Positions 9,138 to 18,408 of a DNA stretch of 64,000 nucleotides are shown in pieces. This DNA comes from Roseovarius sp. W115. GTDB taxonomy: Bacteria > Pseudomonadota > Alphaproteobacteria > Rhodobacterales > Rhodobacteraceae. Position 1 is the first letter of the stretch. Each line of letters opens with the position of its first letter. The stretch covers positions 2,422,501-2,486,500 of the forward strand of contig NZ_CP146606.1 in NCBI RefSeq assembly GCF_032842945.2, in the 5' to 3' direction. The translations under genes and the position numbers were made by a program. Below the pieces are notes generated by a model. It made no database searches, was not told the DNA's origin, and saw only the letters and a list, made by a program, of their open reading frames with translations.

Positions 9138-9800
9138 TTATTGAGCATCGCCTGTCAGGGATGCGCCTTCTGTGACGATGATAATATTTGACGCAGGCTC
9201 GCCACTCAAAATGTACTCGCGTTGAATGACCGCAGCGTATTTGCCATCGATGGTGGCGGGATTCGACTCTACAAAACCTGACACTTCAGTCACTGTGCGG
9301 CGGTTCTTGCGCTCACGCCCTTGCGTGACAACCAGGGGCTGGGTTTCCCCAAATGACGCAACAGCTTCCAACCTGCTGCGGCTGATGCCCTGTGACACAA
9401 GGAAATTTACCACCGCATTGGCGCGGCGTTGGCCAAGGCTTTTGTTGTACCCAGGTGAGCCAACGAGGTCAGTATGCCCATAAACGCGGAAGCGCACCTC
9501 TGGGAATTGCCGGATCCAGTTGGCCTGTTTGCGCAGGGCTTGTTGTGCGTTGGCGTCTAGCGTCGTTGAGTCGAAGCCGAAGGTCACTGTGCTTGGCACG
9601 TCGCTGGCAAACTTATTTGTCAGGTCGATGACAAAGTTACGATTGCCTCCGTTAACCGCCGCATTGTGCGCAGTTGGGTTGCCAAAGTTACCACCGTCAA
9701 TCAGATTGCCGGCTTCTCCAAAATAGGACCGATACACCTGGCCTTGTTTGGAACATGCCGTCAGAGCCAGTACCGATGCAGCGAGAAGAAGATATTTCAT
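9138..9800 (-). CDS. OmpA-family lipoprotein of the tad locus
   Basis: A 220-residue lipoprotein (LTACSKQ, Cys16) with an OmpA-like peptidoglycan-binding domain at about residues 65-175, including RFRVYGHTDLVGSPGYN and LGQRRANAVVNFLVSQGI. It occupies the place where other alphaproteobacteria have cpaD, between cpaC and cpaE. The OmpA domain suggests it anchors the outer-membrane secretin to peptidoglycan; this is inferred from domain and location. It starts 13 bases after the cpaC stop and is followed by a strong terminator. Confidence 0.87.
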   Translation of the reverse strand: MKYLLLAASVLALTACSKQGQVYRSYFGEAGNLIDGGNFGNPTAHNAAVNGGNRNFVIDLTNKFASDVPSTVTFGFDSTTLDANAQQALRKQANWIRQFPEVRFRVYGHTDLVGSPGYNKSLGQRRANAVVNFLVSQGISRSRLEAVASFGETQPLVVTQGRERKNRRTVTEVSGFVESNPATIDGKYAAVIQREYILSGEPASNIIIVTEGASLTGDAQ

Positions 9801-9813
9801 TGTGCTGCCCTCC

Positions 9814-11220
9814 TTAATCCATCACGTAGCCGTAGGACCCGTTAAAGTCCTGTTGAGCGACTTCGCCCGCGCCACTATTATCTTCGCCGGGGTTGATTGC
9901 GACACGACCGTTCAGGAAGAGATCCTTTTCGGTTGGAAGTTTGACCCGATCTGTCGGCAAGATGAACGCGTCTCCTTTCGTGGGGGAGACAAGATGCGCA
10001 GAGACAATGATCACCAGTTCAGATTGAGACCGCTGAAAGCTTGTGCTGCGAAAAAGAGTGCCCAAAATCGGGATGTCGCCCAACCACGGAATTTGCGCGT
10101 TCGTGTCGCTGAAGTCGTCTTGCAAAAGACCCGCGATTGCAAAGCTTTCACCATCGCGCATGACGACAGTTGTGCTTGCTTCGCGACGGCTGAACGCATC
10201 AATATCAAACCCAGCGGCCTGAATGCCGTTTGCAGGATCGAGAGATGACACCGCAGTTCCCAGTTCAAGATTGATTATGCCGTCGCCCACAACGCGCGGC
10301 GTGAAGTTCAACTCGACGCCGAAGGGGCGAAACTCGATACCAATTCCGTCGTCGTCTTGAATTGGGATTGGTACTTCACCGCCCGCAAGGAAATAGGCTT
10401 CTTGCCCTGACAAGGTCGTCAGGTTGGGTTCGGCAAGTGTGCGCACGAGGCCTTTGTTTTCAAGTGCTTCGAGTACCACATCAAATGCAACGGATCCGAG
10501 GTCAAAGCCAAAGTCGAGAACTCCCAACGAGCCAGTTGCGACTTCGAAGGCGTTGCCGTTTGATGTGGTCGATGTCGCTCCAGGCGCCAAAAATGACCCA
10601 GTCTCTCCACCAGTTTCATTACCCTGGAAGAGGAACGATCCGTTCAAACCTTTGGAAATTGAGCGCTGCATTTCTGCGAAGCGGACCTTCAGCATAACTT
10701 GCTGGGATCCCGCGACGTTCATCAGGTTGGATACGCGGTCTGGTGCATAGCGTTGTGCGAGTGCAAGCGCGCGATCCATGCGCGTCGTGCTCGACACAAT
10801 CCCTGAAAGCACGATGCCATCATTCGCAGTGCGTACTTCAATGCGCTCACCTGGCAGGATTTGTTGCAGCCGTTCTTTGAACTCCGCAACGTCTGGGCTC
10901 ACATGAACCTCGACATTGGTGATCAAACGACCGGTTGCATCCAACAGTGTGAGTGTTGTCCGGCCAGGTGTCTTACCCAAAAGATAGACAGTTCTGTCAG
11001 ACAACGTTGAAAAGTCAGCAATGGCCGGGTTGGCGATGCTCAATTCCGCAAAGGGAACTTCACTTTCAACAACCACAGCGCGGTTCATGTCGACTTTGAG
11101 ATTTTGGTTGGTGCCTTTACGCACAACCGTAACTGTTTCGGAAACGGCAACCCCTGGAACCATGGCAAACGCCACAGCACAGCCCAAGAGGGCCGCTTTC
11201 AACAAGCGTAAATATTTCAT
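9814..11220 (-). CDS. cpaC: CpaC/RcpA outer-membrane secretin of the Flp pilus
   Basis: The start is ATG 11220, preceded by an AGGGCAGG ribosome site; the frame is open further upstream but a signal peptide begins here (MKYLRLLKAALLGCAVAFA). The 468-residue product has an N-terminal pilus-secretin domain (about 25-100), a BON-like domain (about 105-170) and a C-terminal type II/III secretin domain (about 220-410) with GSVAFDVVLEALENKGLVR and VPIPIQDDDGIGIEFRPFG. Secretins form the ring through which pili cross the outer membrane. It follows cpaB across a 230-base gap that contains a hairpin terminator. Confidence 0.93.
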   Translation of the reverse strand: MKYLRLLKAALLGCAVAFAMVPGVAVSETVTVVRKGTNQNLKVDMNRAVVVESEVPFAELSIANPAIADFSTLSDRTVYLLGKTPGRTTLTLLDATGRLITNVEVHVSPDVAEFKERLQQILPGERIEVRTANDGIVLSGIVSSTTRMDRALALAQRYAPDRVSNLMNVAGSQQVMLKVRFAEMQRSISKGLNGSFLFQGNETGGETGSFLAPGATSTTSNGNAFEVATGSLGVLDFGFDLGSVAFDVVLEALENKGLVRTLAEPNLTTLSGQEAYFLAGGEVPIPIQDDDGIGIEFRPFGVELNFTPRVVGDGIINLELGTAVSSLDPANGIQAAGFDIDAFSRREASTTVVMRDGESFAIAGLLQDDFSDTNAQIPWLGDIPILGTLFRSTSFQRSQSELVIIVSAHLVSPTKGDAFILPTDRVKLPTEKDLFLNGRVAINPGEDNSGAGEVAQQDFNGSYGYVMD

Positions 11221-11367
11221 GTGACCTGCCCTTTCGATCACGCCTCTGGAAACGGGTCTTGTTGCCCGCGTATGAGCAGGACACTGGGGCAATTCGGATT
11301 TTATTGCAAGAATCAAAGGTTTTTATTTCGCAGCTACCGTGGTTTTCGGGGGACAGTTGCCGCACAG

Positions 11368-11400
11368 AAAAGAGGCGCCCAGTGGTTTGAGCGCCTCTTT
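11368..11400 (-). terminator. Hairpin terminator between cpaB and cpaC
   Basis: The arms AAAGAGGCGC and GCGCCTCTTT form a perfect 10-bp stem around a 12-nt loop, with T residues following on the minus strand. It lies about 50 bases beyond the cpaB stop and about 150 before the cpaC start. It could end or attenuate the pilin-cpaB transcript and so set a high pilin to secretin ratio. Confidence 0.75.
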
Positions 11401-11450
11401 AACACAAGATGTTGTGTTCGTGATTTGAGATTTAACTCAAAGTGAACCGG

Positions 11451-12299
11451 TCAGTTTGTCGCGCACGGGATCGGCGTTGTGATGACTTCACCACCGCGAC
11501 GAGTTTTAATCGTGCAGATCTTTTCAGCTGGGGCTTCGACACGCGGCGCTGCTTCTACGATGCCCAAAAGGCTTCGCTGGTCAACCTGGATCGCGTCAGC
11601 TGTTGAATCGTCTTCAGCTCCGACAAGCGAAAGAGACAGGCGACCTGATGATTGCGCTTGGGCCAGGGCCGCCACCTGCTGTGGTTTGATAGATACAGTG
11701 ATGGTCCGGGCGATGAGGGTCTCGGTCCGGTCAACATTTGCAACCTGGTCGACAGCCACGATGCGCACACCGGTTTCGATCAGCTGCGTAAAGCTCTGCC
11801 TGGAGCCAGGAGCGCGGCCTGTCCAGTAGACATCAACCCGGTCACCAGGACGCAGGAAACCGGATACACCGCTTGTTACGTCGACTTTAATAGCAAACGC
11901 ACGCATGCCACGCTCAAGTTGCGATGTGATGCCCGCATCTTCGCCAGGTCCGGTAACTTTCGTTTTCAGGATAGCTTCACTGGGCTCCATTGTGCGCAGA
12001 ACGGTCCGCGGTTCGTCTTCGCCCTCAGGAAACAGAGCTTCGATCGTTGCGAATGTACCGTCTGGAAGTGATCCAGCGGGATACGTAACTTGTTTTACGT
12101 GCTTTTTGAGCAGGCGTTGACCGTATTCTAGCTTTTGATTTGCGACGTAAACCTCGACGGTTTCGATCACAGGAGCGTTGTTAGCACGCTCAAGCTCAAG
12201 TTGAGCTTGATAACTTTGGATATAGTTCTTTGCCATGTAGACCGCAAAACCGGCAAGGCCCAGTCCGAGAATAAGTACAAGTCCGAAAACCACTCGCAT
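11451..12299 (-). CDS. cpaB: CpaB/RcpC pilus assembly protein with SAF domain
   Basis: A 282-residue protein with one N-terminal membrane anchor (residues 4-24), an SAF domain at about 45-115 (VEVYVANQKLEYGQRL) and the RcpC/CpaB core (RAFAIKVDVTSGVSGFLRPG, DRVDVYWTG). CpaB is a periplasmic Tad component thought to gate or stabilise the secretin, possibly through carbohydrate-binding SAF/AFP folds. Four cysteines near the C-terminus, including CTIKTRRGG and PIPCATN, may form disulphides. It is encoded after the pilins and ahead of cpaC. Confidence 0.92.
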   Translation of the reverse strand: MRVVFGLVLILGLGLAGFAVYMAKNYIQSYQAQLELERANNAPVIETVEVYVANQKLEYGQRLLKKHVKQVTYPAGSLPDGTFATIEALFPEGEDEPRTVLRTMEPSEAILKTKVTGPGEDAGITSQLERGMRAFAIKVDVTSGVSGFLRPGDRVDVYWTGRAPGSRQSFTQLIETGVRIVAVDQVANVDRTETLIARTITVSIKPQQVAALAQAQSSGRLSLSLVGAEDDSTADAIQVDQRSLLGIVEAAPRVEAPAEKICTIKTRRGGEVITTPIPCATN

Positions 12300-12447
12300 G
12301 GCTTTTCCTTTCGATCACTGCTCGTTCGTCAAAAGCGAACGTATTTATTGTCAGCCTTTGGATGCCCATACATTGTGGTGGAAAAATGTTGGGGCAAAGG
12401 CGCTTTCAAGAAAAATCGTAGGGTGCTCGAGTAGACAAACGCGAAAG

Positions 12448-12465
12448 GCCCAGGTGAACCTGAGC
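12448..12465 (-). terminator. Possible weak terminator after the second flp gene
   Basis: A 7-bp stem (GCTCAGG with CCTGGGC on the minus strand, four-base loop) lies about 45 bases past the stop of the second pilin gene. Only a short CTTT follows, so termination would be weak and may allow read-through into cpaB. Confidence 0.35.
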
Positions 12466-12508
12466 TTCGACGCAACCAAAGCAACTGTCGCCAGCTTCTG
12501 TATTCGCT

Positions 12509-12712
12509 TTAACCGCCAGAGCCGCTGTTGTTCGTGCCAACGTCGATATCTTCCAAGCCATCGGCAATGCTATCTGCGACGGCATCTGTTGCCGATCCAA
12601 CTTGGTCAATCGCACCGACCGCCAAGCCAATTATGGCAGCTGTTAAGACGACCCAGTCAACCGTCACCGCGCCCTCGTCGCGCTTCAAGAATGACTTAAT
12701 CAGGTTTTTCAT
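12509..12712 (-). CDS. Flp-family type IVb pilin (second copy)
   Basis: ATG 12712 gives a 67-residue pilin; an in-frame GTG four codons upstream is an alternative. A basic leader (MKNLIKSFLKRDEG) ends at the prepilin cleavage glycine, followed by AVTVDWVVLTAAIIGLAVG, the hydrophobic assembly helix. The C-terminus is acidic and ends NNSGSGG. It is a paralogue of the pilin at 12883-13086 with the same leader type but a diverged, more acidic C-terminal half. It has only a weak Shine-Dalgarno sequence and sits behind the terminator of the first pilin, so it is probably expressed less. Confidence 0.88.
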   Translation of the reverse strand: MKNLIKSFLKRDEGAVTVDWVVLTAAIIGLAVGAIDQVGSATDAVADSIADGLEDIDVGTNNSGSGG

Positions 12713-12828
12713 CTTTTCACTCACACACTAATGATTTGACACCACCGTGCCGGTGGAATGTGTTCCAAATGCGGCGTTTGAAGTAAGATTTTATGAGCAC
12801 ATGGAATTAAATTGTTGACTAAAAAGAA

Positions 12829-12863
12829 AAAATGGCCGCGGATCGAATGTCCACGGCCATTTT
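12829..12863 (-). terminator. Terminator after the first flp gene
   Basis: Arms AAAATGGCCG and CGGCCATTTT, extended inward by GGA/TCC past a mismatch, form a hairpin 20 bases after the pilin stop. On the minus strand it is followed by a long T-rich stretch. It probably makes the major pilin message short and abundant. Confidence 0.85.
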
Positions 12864-12882
12864 GTAAGGTTTAGAGAGAGGC

Positions 12883-13086
12883 TTAGCCGCCCGAACCTTG
12901 AGCTGCGTTGCCCACATCCTGTGCTTCAACACCGCTTTGGATGTTGCTTGCCAGAGTGTTAACACCACCTTGAACGGCGGTAACGCCTGCAACGCCAAGG
13001 CCAACAACGGCTGCGGTCAGAACGACCCAGTCAACTGTTACGGCGCCTTCGTCTTCCTTGCGGAATTTTTTGATGAACTTGATCAT
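12883..13086 (-). CDS. flp: Flp-family type IVb pilin (probable major subunit)
   Basis: ATG 13086 has a strong GGAGG site seven bases upstream. The 67-residue prepilin has the leader MIKFIKKFRKEDEG, cut by CpaA after glycine, then the hydrophobic helix AVTVDWVVLTAAVVGLGVAG and a short tail ending in QGSGG. Flp pilins polymerise into thin adhesive pili. It is the first gene of the leftward tad block, with its own terminator, which suggests it is the most highly made subunit. A 358-base A/T-rich gap upstream must carry the promoter. Confidence 0.92.
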   Translation of the reverse strand: MIKFIKKFRKEDEGAVTVDWVVLTAAVVGLGVAGVTAVQGGVNTLASNIQSGVEAQDVGNAAQGSGG

Positions 13087-13444
13087 GGTTGGTCCCTCCA
13101 AAGGATCAGATTTACTCAGATTACAACCGCTCTTAGTCAGCGTGCTCGTTTTTCTTGAGCGCTCTACCGTTGCGGCATGGGATGGTTATACCTCTCCAAT
13201 TCCGGCAAGATTTGGGCGGCATTAAAGCCATTTTTGCATTCGTAAACTTTTTTCGTATTGGTTCATTTAAGCAATTGAAAGCAAACAATAAAAAAATACA
13301 TACTCTTGAATATTTTTTTGGTGCAGGGGGATTTGAGCGGATTTCAGCCACTTCGGTTGTTGCCGGATTTTGTACAATGCTGGTGCTGACCCTCGATTAG
13401 TGCCATACTGTCCAAAAACACAACGAGGCAGAGCAGGACTTATT
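13087..13444. other. Divergent intergenic region between flp and the lytic transglycosylase gene
   Basis: This 358-base gap holds no convincing gene. Its middle (about 13236-13320) is far richer in A and T than its surroundings. It should contain the leftward pilin promoter and the rightward promoter of the transglycosylase gene. I could not pick clear -35/-10 pairs or a full CtrA site. Confidence 0.6.
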
Positions 13445-14290
13445 ATGCGATTCATCGCCATTTCGACGCTTTGCGCATCCTTGATGTGCGCAACCCCCGG
13501 ATTTGCGGCTGATCCAGAGCCCTATCCCACATTTACATTTAAAAGAGAGAAAGCGCCTGCGCCTGGACAAACTCGGAAAATCACCGTGCAAGTCGATCCT
13601 GATGCTTATTTCGCGTATCTAAATCCCGAGCCCAAGCCTGAGACGTCAAAGAGGGAAGGTGAGAAAGCCGCTTTGCCATCGGTGCCTGTAACCAAGGCTG
13701 CTTATGACTGGTTCTGGACAAAGGTGCCCCCGGGTCAGGACGAAGAAGCCACAAAGCGCCTGCGCACGGCTTTGAACACCCTCGCAGATGGGCCGGATGG
13801 GCAGACCGTCAAAGGGCCAAGATTGCAGCACCTTCAAAAGATCGCTCAGGTTGAGGGCGCTAATATTCTGAAAGCTACGATTGGCACGGACGTTTCGCCT
13901 GCGCTCGTCTTGGCGGTGATCGCAGTGGAATCCGGTGGCAAGGTTCAGGCTGAAAGCCATGCGGGAGCGCAAGGCGTCATGCAACTCATGCCCGCAACCG
14001 CCGAACGCTTTGGCGTAGCCGACAGTTTTGTCAGTGCAGATAATATTAAAGGTGGTGTGGCCTACCTTGACTGGCTGCTCAAAGAGTTCGACGGCGATGC
14101 CGTTCTGGCCCTGGCTGGATATAATGCTGGAGAAAACGCCGTCAAAAAGCACGAGGGCGTGCCGCCCTTCGCGGAGACCCGTGACTATGTCCCCAAAGTG
14201 CTTGCGGCTTTTCAGGTGGCGCGGGGATTGTGTAAAACGCAGCCCGAGCTGGTGACAGACGCGTGTGCGCTGACGATCGCTTCAAACTAA
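13445..14290 (+). CDS. Periplasmic lytic transglycosylase (SLT domain)
   Basis: I start at ATG 13445, which opens a signal peptide (MRFIAISTLCASLMC...GFAA) and has an AGGA motif upstream; the longer frame from 13370 lacks this. The 281-residue product carries an SLT domain at about 140-265. The catalytic glutamate is Glu162 in AVIAVESGGK, with GAQGVMQLMPATA and ALAGYNAGENAV downstream. Such enzymes cut peptidoglycan to make 1,6-anhydro-muropeptides. Being divergent from the pilin genes, it might open the wall for pilus assembly, but it may also be a general housekeeping enzyme. Confidence 0.88.
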   Translation: MRFIAISTLCASLMCATPGFAADPEPYPTFTFKREKAPAPGQTRKITVQVDPDAYFAYLNPEPKPETSKREGEKAALPSVPVTKAAYDWFWTKVPPGQDEEATKRLRTALNTLADGPDGQTVKGPRLQHLQKIAQVEGANILKATIGTDVSPALVLAVIAVESGGKVQAESHAGAQGVMQLMPATAERFGVADSFVSADNIKGGVAYLDWLLKEFDGDAVLALAGYNAGENAVKKHEGVPPFAETRDYVPKVLAAFQVARGLCKTQPELVTDACALTIASN

Positions 14291-14334
14291 AGCGTGTCGC
14301 CACGAGCTTGGCCGCCCAGCTATAAAGAATGTAC

Positions 14335-16838
14335 TTAGCTCGCTTTCTTGCGCGCGCGGCCTTTGCCCTTCTTGGCGGCTTTTTCCGCAACGAGAGCCAC
14401 AGCCATCTCAAGCGTCACATCCCCAGGTTCTACATCCTTGGGCAATGTCGCGTTGATCTTGTTCCATTTAACGTATGGCCCATAACGGCCATCCATGACG
14501 TTTACTGGCCCCCCTTCATCAGGATGCTCGCCCAATTCTTTCAAAGGAGCGACAGCCGCCCCGCGGCCCTTGCCTCGGCTCGCGGCTTTCTTGGCCAGCT
14601 CCTCAACCGCACGGTTCATCCCAATCGTAAAGACCTCATCGGCCTCCTTGAGATTGGCGTACAATCGGCCATGTTTCACAAACGGTCCGTAGCGGCCAAT
14701 CCCCGCTTCGATCATCTCGCCATCCTCGGGGTGGGGCCCCACCTCGCGCGGCAGGCTCAAAAGCATCAATGCCTTTTCGAGATCCATATCATCCTGGCTC
14801 CACCCCTTAGGCAAGCTGGCGCGTGGCGGCTTCTTGTTCTCTTCGGTGGGCTCTCCGCGCTGGACATAGGGGCCAAACCGGCCAGAGCGCAGGCTGATCT
14901 CATCTCCGGCATCTTCACCAAGCACGCGGTCGCCGCCTTCGGCCCCTTCGCCGCCGATGGGACGGGTGAAGCGACACTCAGGGTACCGCGAGCATCCAAC
15001 AAACCCACCAGTGCGGGATGTCTTCAAATGCAGACTTCCCTCGCCACACAGCGGACATTCGCGCGGATCTTTGCCATCTTCGCGTGGCGGATAGAGTTGC
15101 GGAGCAAGAACTTCGTCCAGCTTGTCGAGCACCTCGGTGATGCGCAATTCAGAGGTTTCAGAAATGGCCGCCGAGAAATCACGCCAGAACGTGGCGAGCA
15201 CCTCTTTGTAGTCCGCATTCCCGGCGCTGATGACATCCAGTTCTTCTTCGAGGTTGGCGGTGAATTCATATCCCACGTATTTGCGGAAGAAGTTCAGCAG
15301 GAAGATCGTCACGATCCGTCCCTTGTCTTCTGGGATCAGCCGGTTCTTGTCCTTACGGACATATTCGCGGTCCTGAATCGTGGTGACAATGCTGGCATAG
15401 GTCGAGGGGCGTCCAATGCCGAGCTCTTCCATCCGCTTGACCAATGTGGCCTCGGTATAACGGGGGGAGGTTGCGTGAAATGCTGTTCCGGTGCGACGCT
15501 CTGCTTGGGTGTGGCATCGCCCTGGCTCATTTGCGGCAGACGCTTGTCATCCTCATCCACGACCTGATCATCGCGCCCTTCTTCATAGACACGCATGAAC
15601 CCGTCAAAGAGAACAACCTGACCCGTGGCGCGCAGGCCAACCTGGCCATCGTCGCTGCCAATCTCCACCGTTGTGCGTTCTAGACGCGCGCCAGCCATCT
15701 GACAGGCCAGCGTGCGTTTCCAGATCAGATCATAAAGCTTGCGCTGATCCGCATCGGCGAGTTTCAGGCTGGCCGCGTCCCGGGTCATATCCGTCGGGCG
15801 AATGCATTCATGCGCTTCTTGCGCATTCTTCGCCTTGTTTTTGTACATGCGCGGGCTGTCGGGCACATAGTCAGCGCCATAGCGATCCTTGATCGCATCG
15901 CGTGCGGCCATCACCGCCTCGGGCGCCATGTCGATGCCGTCGGTTCGCATATATGTAATGTGACCTGCCTCATAGAGACGCTGAGCGGCACTCATGGTCT
16001 GTCGTGCACCCATGCCGAATTTTCGGCTGGCCTCTTGTTGCAGGGTTGAGGTCATGAAGGGCGCGGATGGGTTGCGGTTGGCTGGCTTGGCCTCAACCGA
16101 CATGACTTTGAGATCACGGCTCTCAACGGCCTGCTGGGCCATTTCCGCCTGGGTCGCGTTCTCAAGGTCGTACTTGTCAAGCTTGTTGCCAGCAAGGCTG
16201 ACCAGACGTGCTTCGAATTCCTGACCGCGCGGGGTGTTCAGTATCGCCTTCACGCTCCAGTACTCGCGTGCCTTGAACGCTTCGATCTCCATCTCTCTTT
16301 CGACAATGATCCGCAGCGTGACTGACTGCACGCGACCGGCGCTACGGGCCCCTGGCAGTTTGCGCCAGAGTACGGGACTCAGGTTAAACCCAACCAAATA
16401 GTCCAGCGCGCGCCGGGCGAGATAGGCTTCAACGAGGGGCGCGTCCACCTCACGCGGGTTCTCCATCGCTTCGGTCACAGCCGACTTGGTGATGGCGTTG
16501 AAGACCACGCGGCTCACCGGCGTGTCTTTCTTAAGGACCTTGCGTTTGCGCAGTGCCTCTTCAAGATGCCAGCTGATGGCCTCGCCTTCGCGGTCGGGGT
16601 CCGTTGCCAGGATCAGTGCGTTGTCATCCTTCAACGCATCGGCGATCGCCTTGATATGTTTCTTGCTGTCAGTGCCCACTTCCCACGTCATGGCAAACCC
16701 GTCCTCAGTGTCGACAGAGCCATTCTTGGCAGGCAAGTCACGCACATGCCCATAGGACGCCAGCACTGTATAATCAGGGCCCAAGTACTTGTTGATCGTT
16801 TTGGCCTTGGCCGGGGATTCAACGACAACAACTGGCAT
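14335..16838 (-). CDS. topA: DNA topoisomerase I, frameshifted as sequenced
   Basis: ATG 16838 follows a good AAGGAG site. The first frame encodes the Toprim domain (VVVESPAKAKTINKYLG, then DPDREGEAISWHL) and the active-site region ITYMRTDGIDM, ending in homology at HFTQPPP. The rest (RYTEATLVKRMEELGIGRPS and the C-terminal topo/zinc segment ECPLCGEGSL...GCSRYPECRF) lies in another frame. The break is a run of six G on the + strand at 15462-15467; a seventh restores continuity and makes the 2504-base interval 835 codons. TopA relaxes negative supercoils and is normally essential, so a true null is unlikely. It converges with the transglycosylase gene. Confidence 0.93.
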
Positions 16839-17002
16839 GGAAACTCCTTATAAACAGACAAGCGAGTCGCAAGCGACCTTTGGCGGCGCAACATGTGGGG
16901 TGGCGAGACGGAATGTCAATGCGACCGTCGCGGAGAAACCGCCGGCCTGGTCCAGTGAGGCAAATTGAGGCGCATTTTAATCCAGATGCCACGCCATGGA
17001 GT

Positions 17003-18151
17003 CTAGTGCGCCAACGAGACCAGTCCGCCTGGGTGACGCGTGATGCGGCCGCTCATTTCCAGATCGGTCAGAGCAGGTGTCATTTGCGCAGCAGAACTTG
17101 CCAGGTCACGGATCAATTGATCTTCGGCCAATGGCGAAGGACTGAGGTGATCAAGGATCAGACGGCGCAAGGCATCGGGTTGTTGGCAGGTTTTTTTGGA
17201 GGAGTGCTGTTTGCTTTCTGGCTTGTCGGCTGTTTGCTTCTTCAGGGCCAGGTCCCGTTGTCCCTGAAGCGCCTCTGCGATATCCGCACCTGTGCGCACC
17301 AGTCTCGCGCCGTCGCGAATAAGCATGTTGCAGCCCGACGCGCGCGCATCAAACGGGTGTCCTGGGACGGCAAGCACCTCGCGTCCCTGATCAAGGGCGG
17401 TGCGCGCTGTAATAAGAGAGCCGGATTTTGCGGCTGCCTCAACCACGACCACTGCTTCGCTTATGCCGCTGATAATGCGATTGCGTGTGGGAAAATGTCG
17501 TGCTTGGGGTGTTTGACCTATCGGTTGCTCGGAGACGCATAACCCCCGCGCGGCGATGTCCTGACCTAGATGTGTGTTTTCTGCAGGGTAGATAACGTCA
17601 ATGCCACCTGCCATGACCGCGATGGTGCCCCCATCAAGCGCGGCCTTGTGGGCAGCGGTGTCAACGCCGCGGGCCAAACCCGAGACCACAACAAATCCGC
17701 CCTCAGTCAGTTCATGGGCCAAGGCGCGCGCCATGCGCAGACCCAGTGAAGACGCGTTTCTCGCGCCGACAATCGCCACCCGCCGCTTCTGCAGCAGGAC
17801 TGGCTCACCTATGGCCCAAAGGAGTGGTGGTGCATCCGTGAGCTGCGAGAGTGCGACTGGATAATCTGTCTCGCCCCAACAGATTAGCCTGGCTCCAGCG
17901 TGCATCCCGGCTGCATACTCCATTTCCGCGGCCTCCAAGGTGCAGGGAACATATGTGTTTACCCCTGCATTACGTGCCACTTCAGGCAGCGCCTCCAAGG
18001 CCACTTGGGCATTTCCATGCTCTTGCATTAATCGGTGGAAAGTGGAGGGACCAACTCTGCGAGAGCGCAACAGGCGAAGCCACGATATCCGATCATCTTC
18101 CGTGGTGGGTGGGAGTGGGGGGTGAGTGGAAGGATGTGTATCCTCGAACAT
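17003..18151 (-). CDS. dprA: DNA-processing protein DprA (Smf)
   Basis: GGAG lies five bases before ATG 18151; the adjacent ATG 18154 is an alternative, and the frame further upstream is probably untranslated. The 382-residue product has an N-terminal SAM-like region, the DprA Rossmann core (VAIVGARNASSLGLRMA, VVVSGLARGVDTAAH, AVMAGGIDVIYPAEN) and a C-terminal winged helix (about 320-380). DprA loads RecA on incoming single-stranded DNA during transformation. It lies upstream of topA in the same direction, an order common in alphaproteobacteria. Confidence 0.93.
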   Translation of the reverse strand: MFEDTHPSTHPPLPPTTEDDRISWLRLLRSRRVGPSTFHRLMQEHGNAQVALEALPEVARNAGVNTYVPCTLEAAEMEYAAGMHAGARLICWGETDYPVALSQLTDAPPLLWAIGEPVLLQKRRVAIVGARNASSLGLRMARALAHELTEGGFVVVSGLARGVDTAAHKAALDGGTIAVMAGGIDVIYPAENTHLGQDIAARGLCVSEQPIGQTPQARHFPTRNRIISGISEAVVVVEAAAKSGSLITARTALDQGREVLAVPGHPFDARASGCNMLIRDGARLVRTGADIAEALQGQRDLALKKQTADKPESKQHSSKKTCQQPDALRRLILDHLSPSPLAEDQLIRDLASSAAQMTPALTDLEMSGRITRHPGGLVSLAH

Positions 18152-18365
18152 CATGACTCCGCCTGCTTGCAGAACCATAGGTACGATTTGCGTGGTTAAT
18201 GAGGGGTAAACCAAACCCAAGATTGGCAGGCTTTGTTTGGGGTTTGTATTTTAAGTATTGAAATTAAAAGATATAATTCTGTGGCCCGACTGCTCTGACA
18301 ATGAGGGGCTGATAAAAACGATACCTGCGCAATTCGCCGTTTCGGGGGAGGTATGCAACGAGATC

Positions 18366-18399
18366 GTGCGCAAAGGAGGAAAGACAATCCTTTGCGCAC
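18366..18399 (-). terminator. Strong inverted repeat after the ester-cyclase gene
   Basis: A perfect 11-bp stem (GTGCGCAAAGG with CCTTTGCGCAC, 12-nt loop) starts 10 bases past the stop of the leftward ester-cyclase gene. No T-run follows, so it is either a factor-assisted terminator or an mRNA-stabilising hairpin. Confidence 0.55.
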
Positions 18400-18408
18400 A
18401 TAATGTAT

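Noticed and set aside
14329..15567. A 412-codon rightward frame opposite topA
   Set aside because: Shadow of the topA C-terminal half; it spans the topA frameshift site and has no motif.
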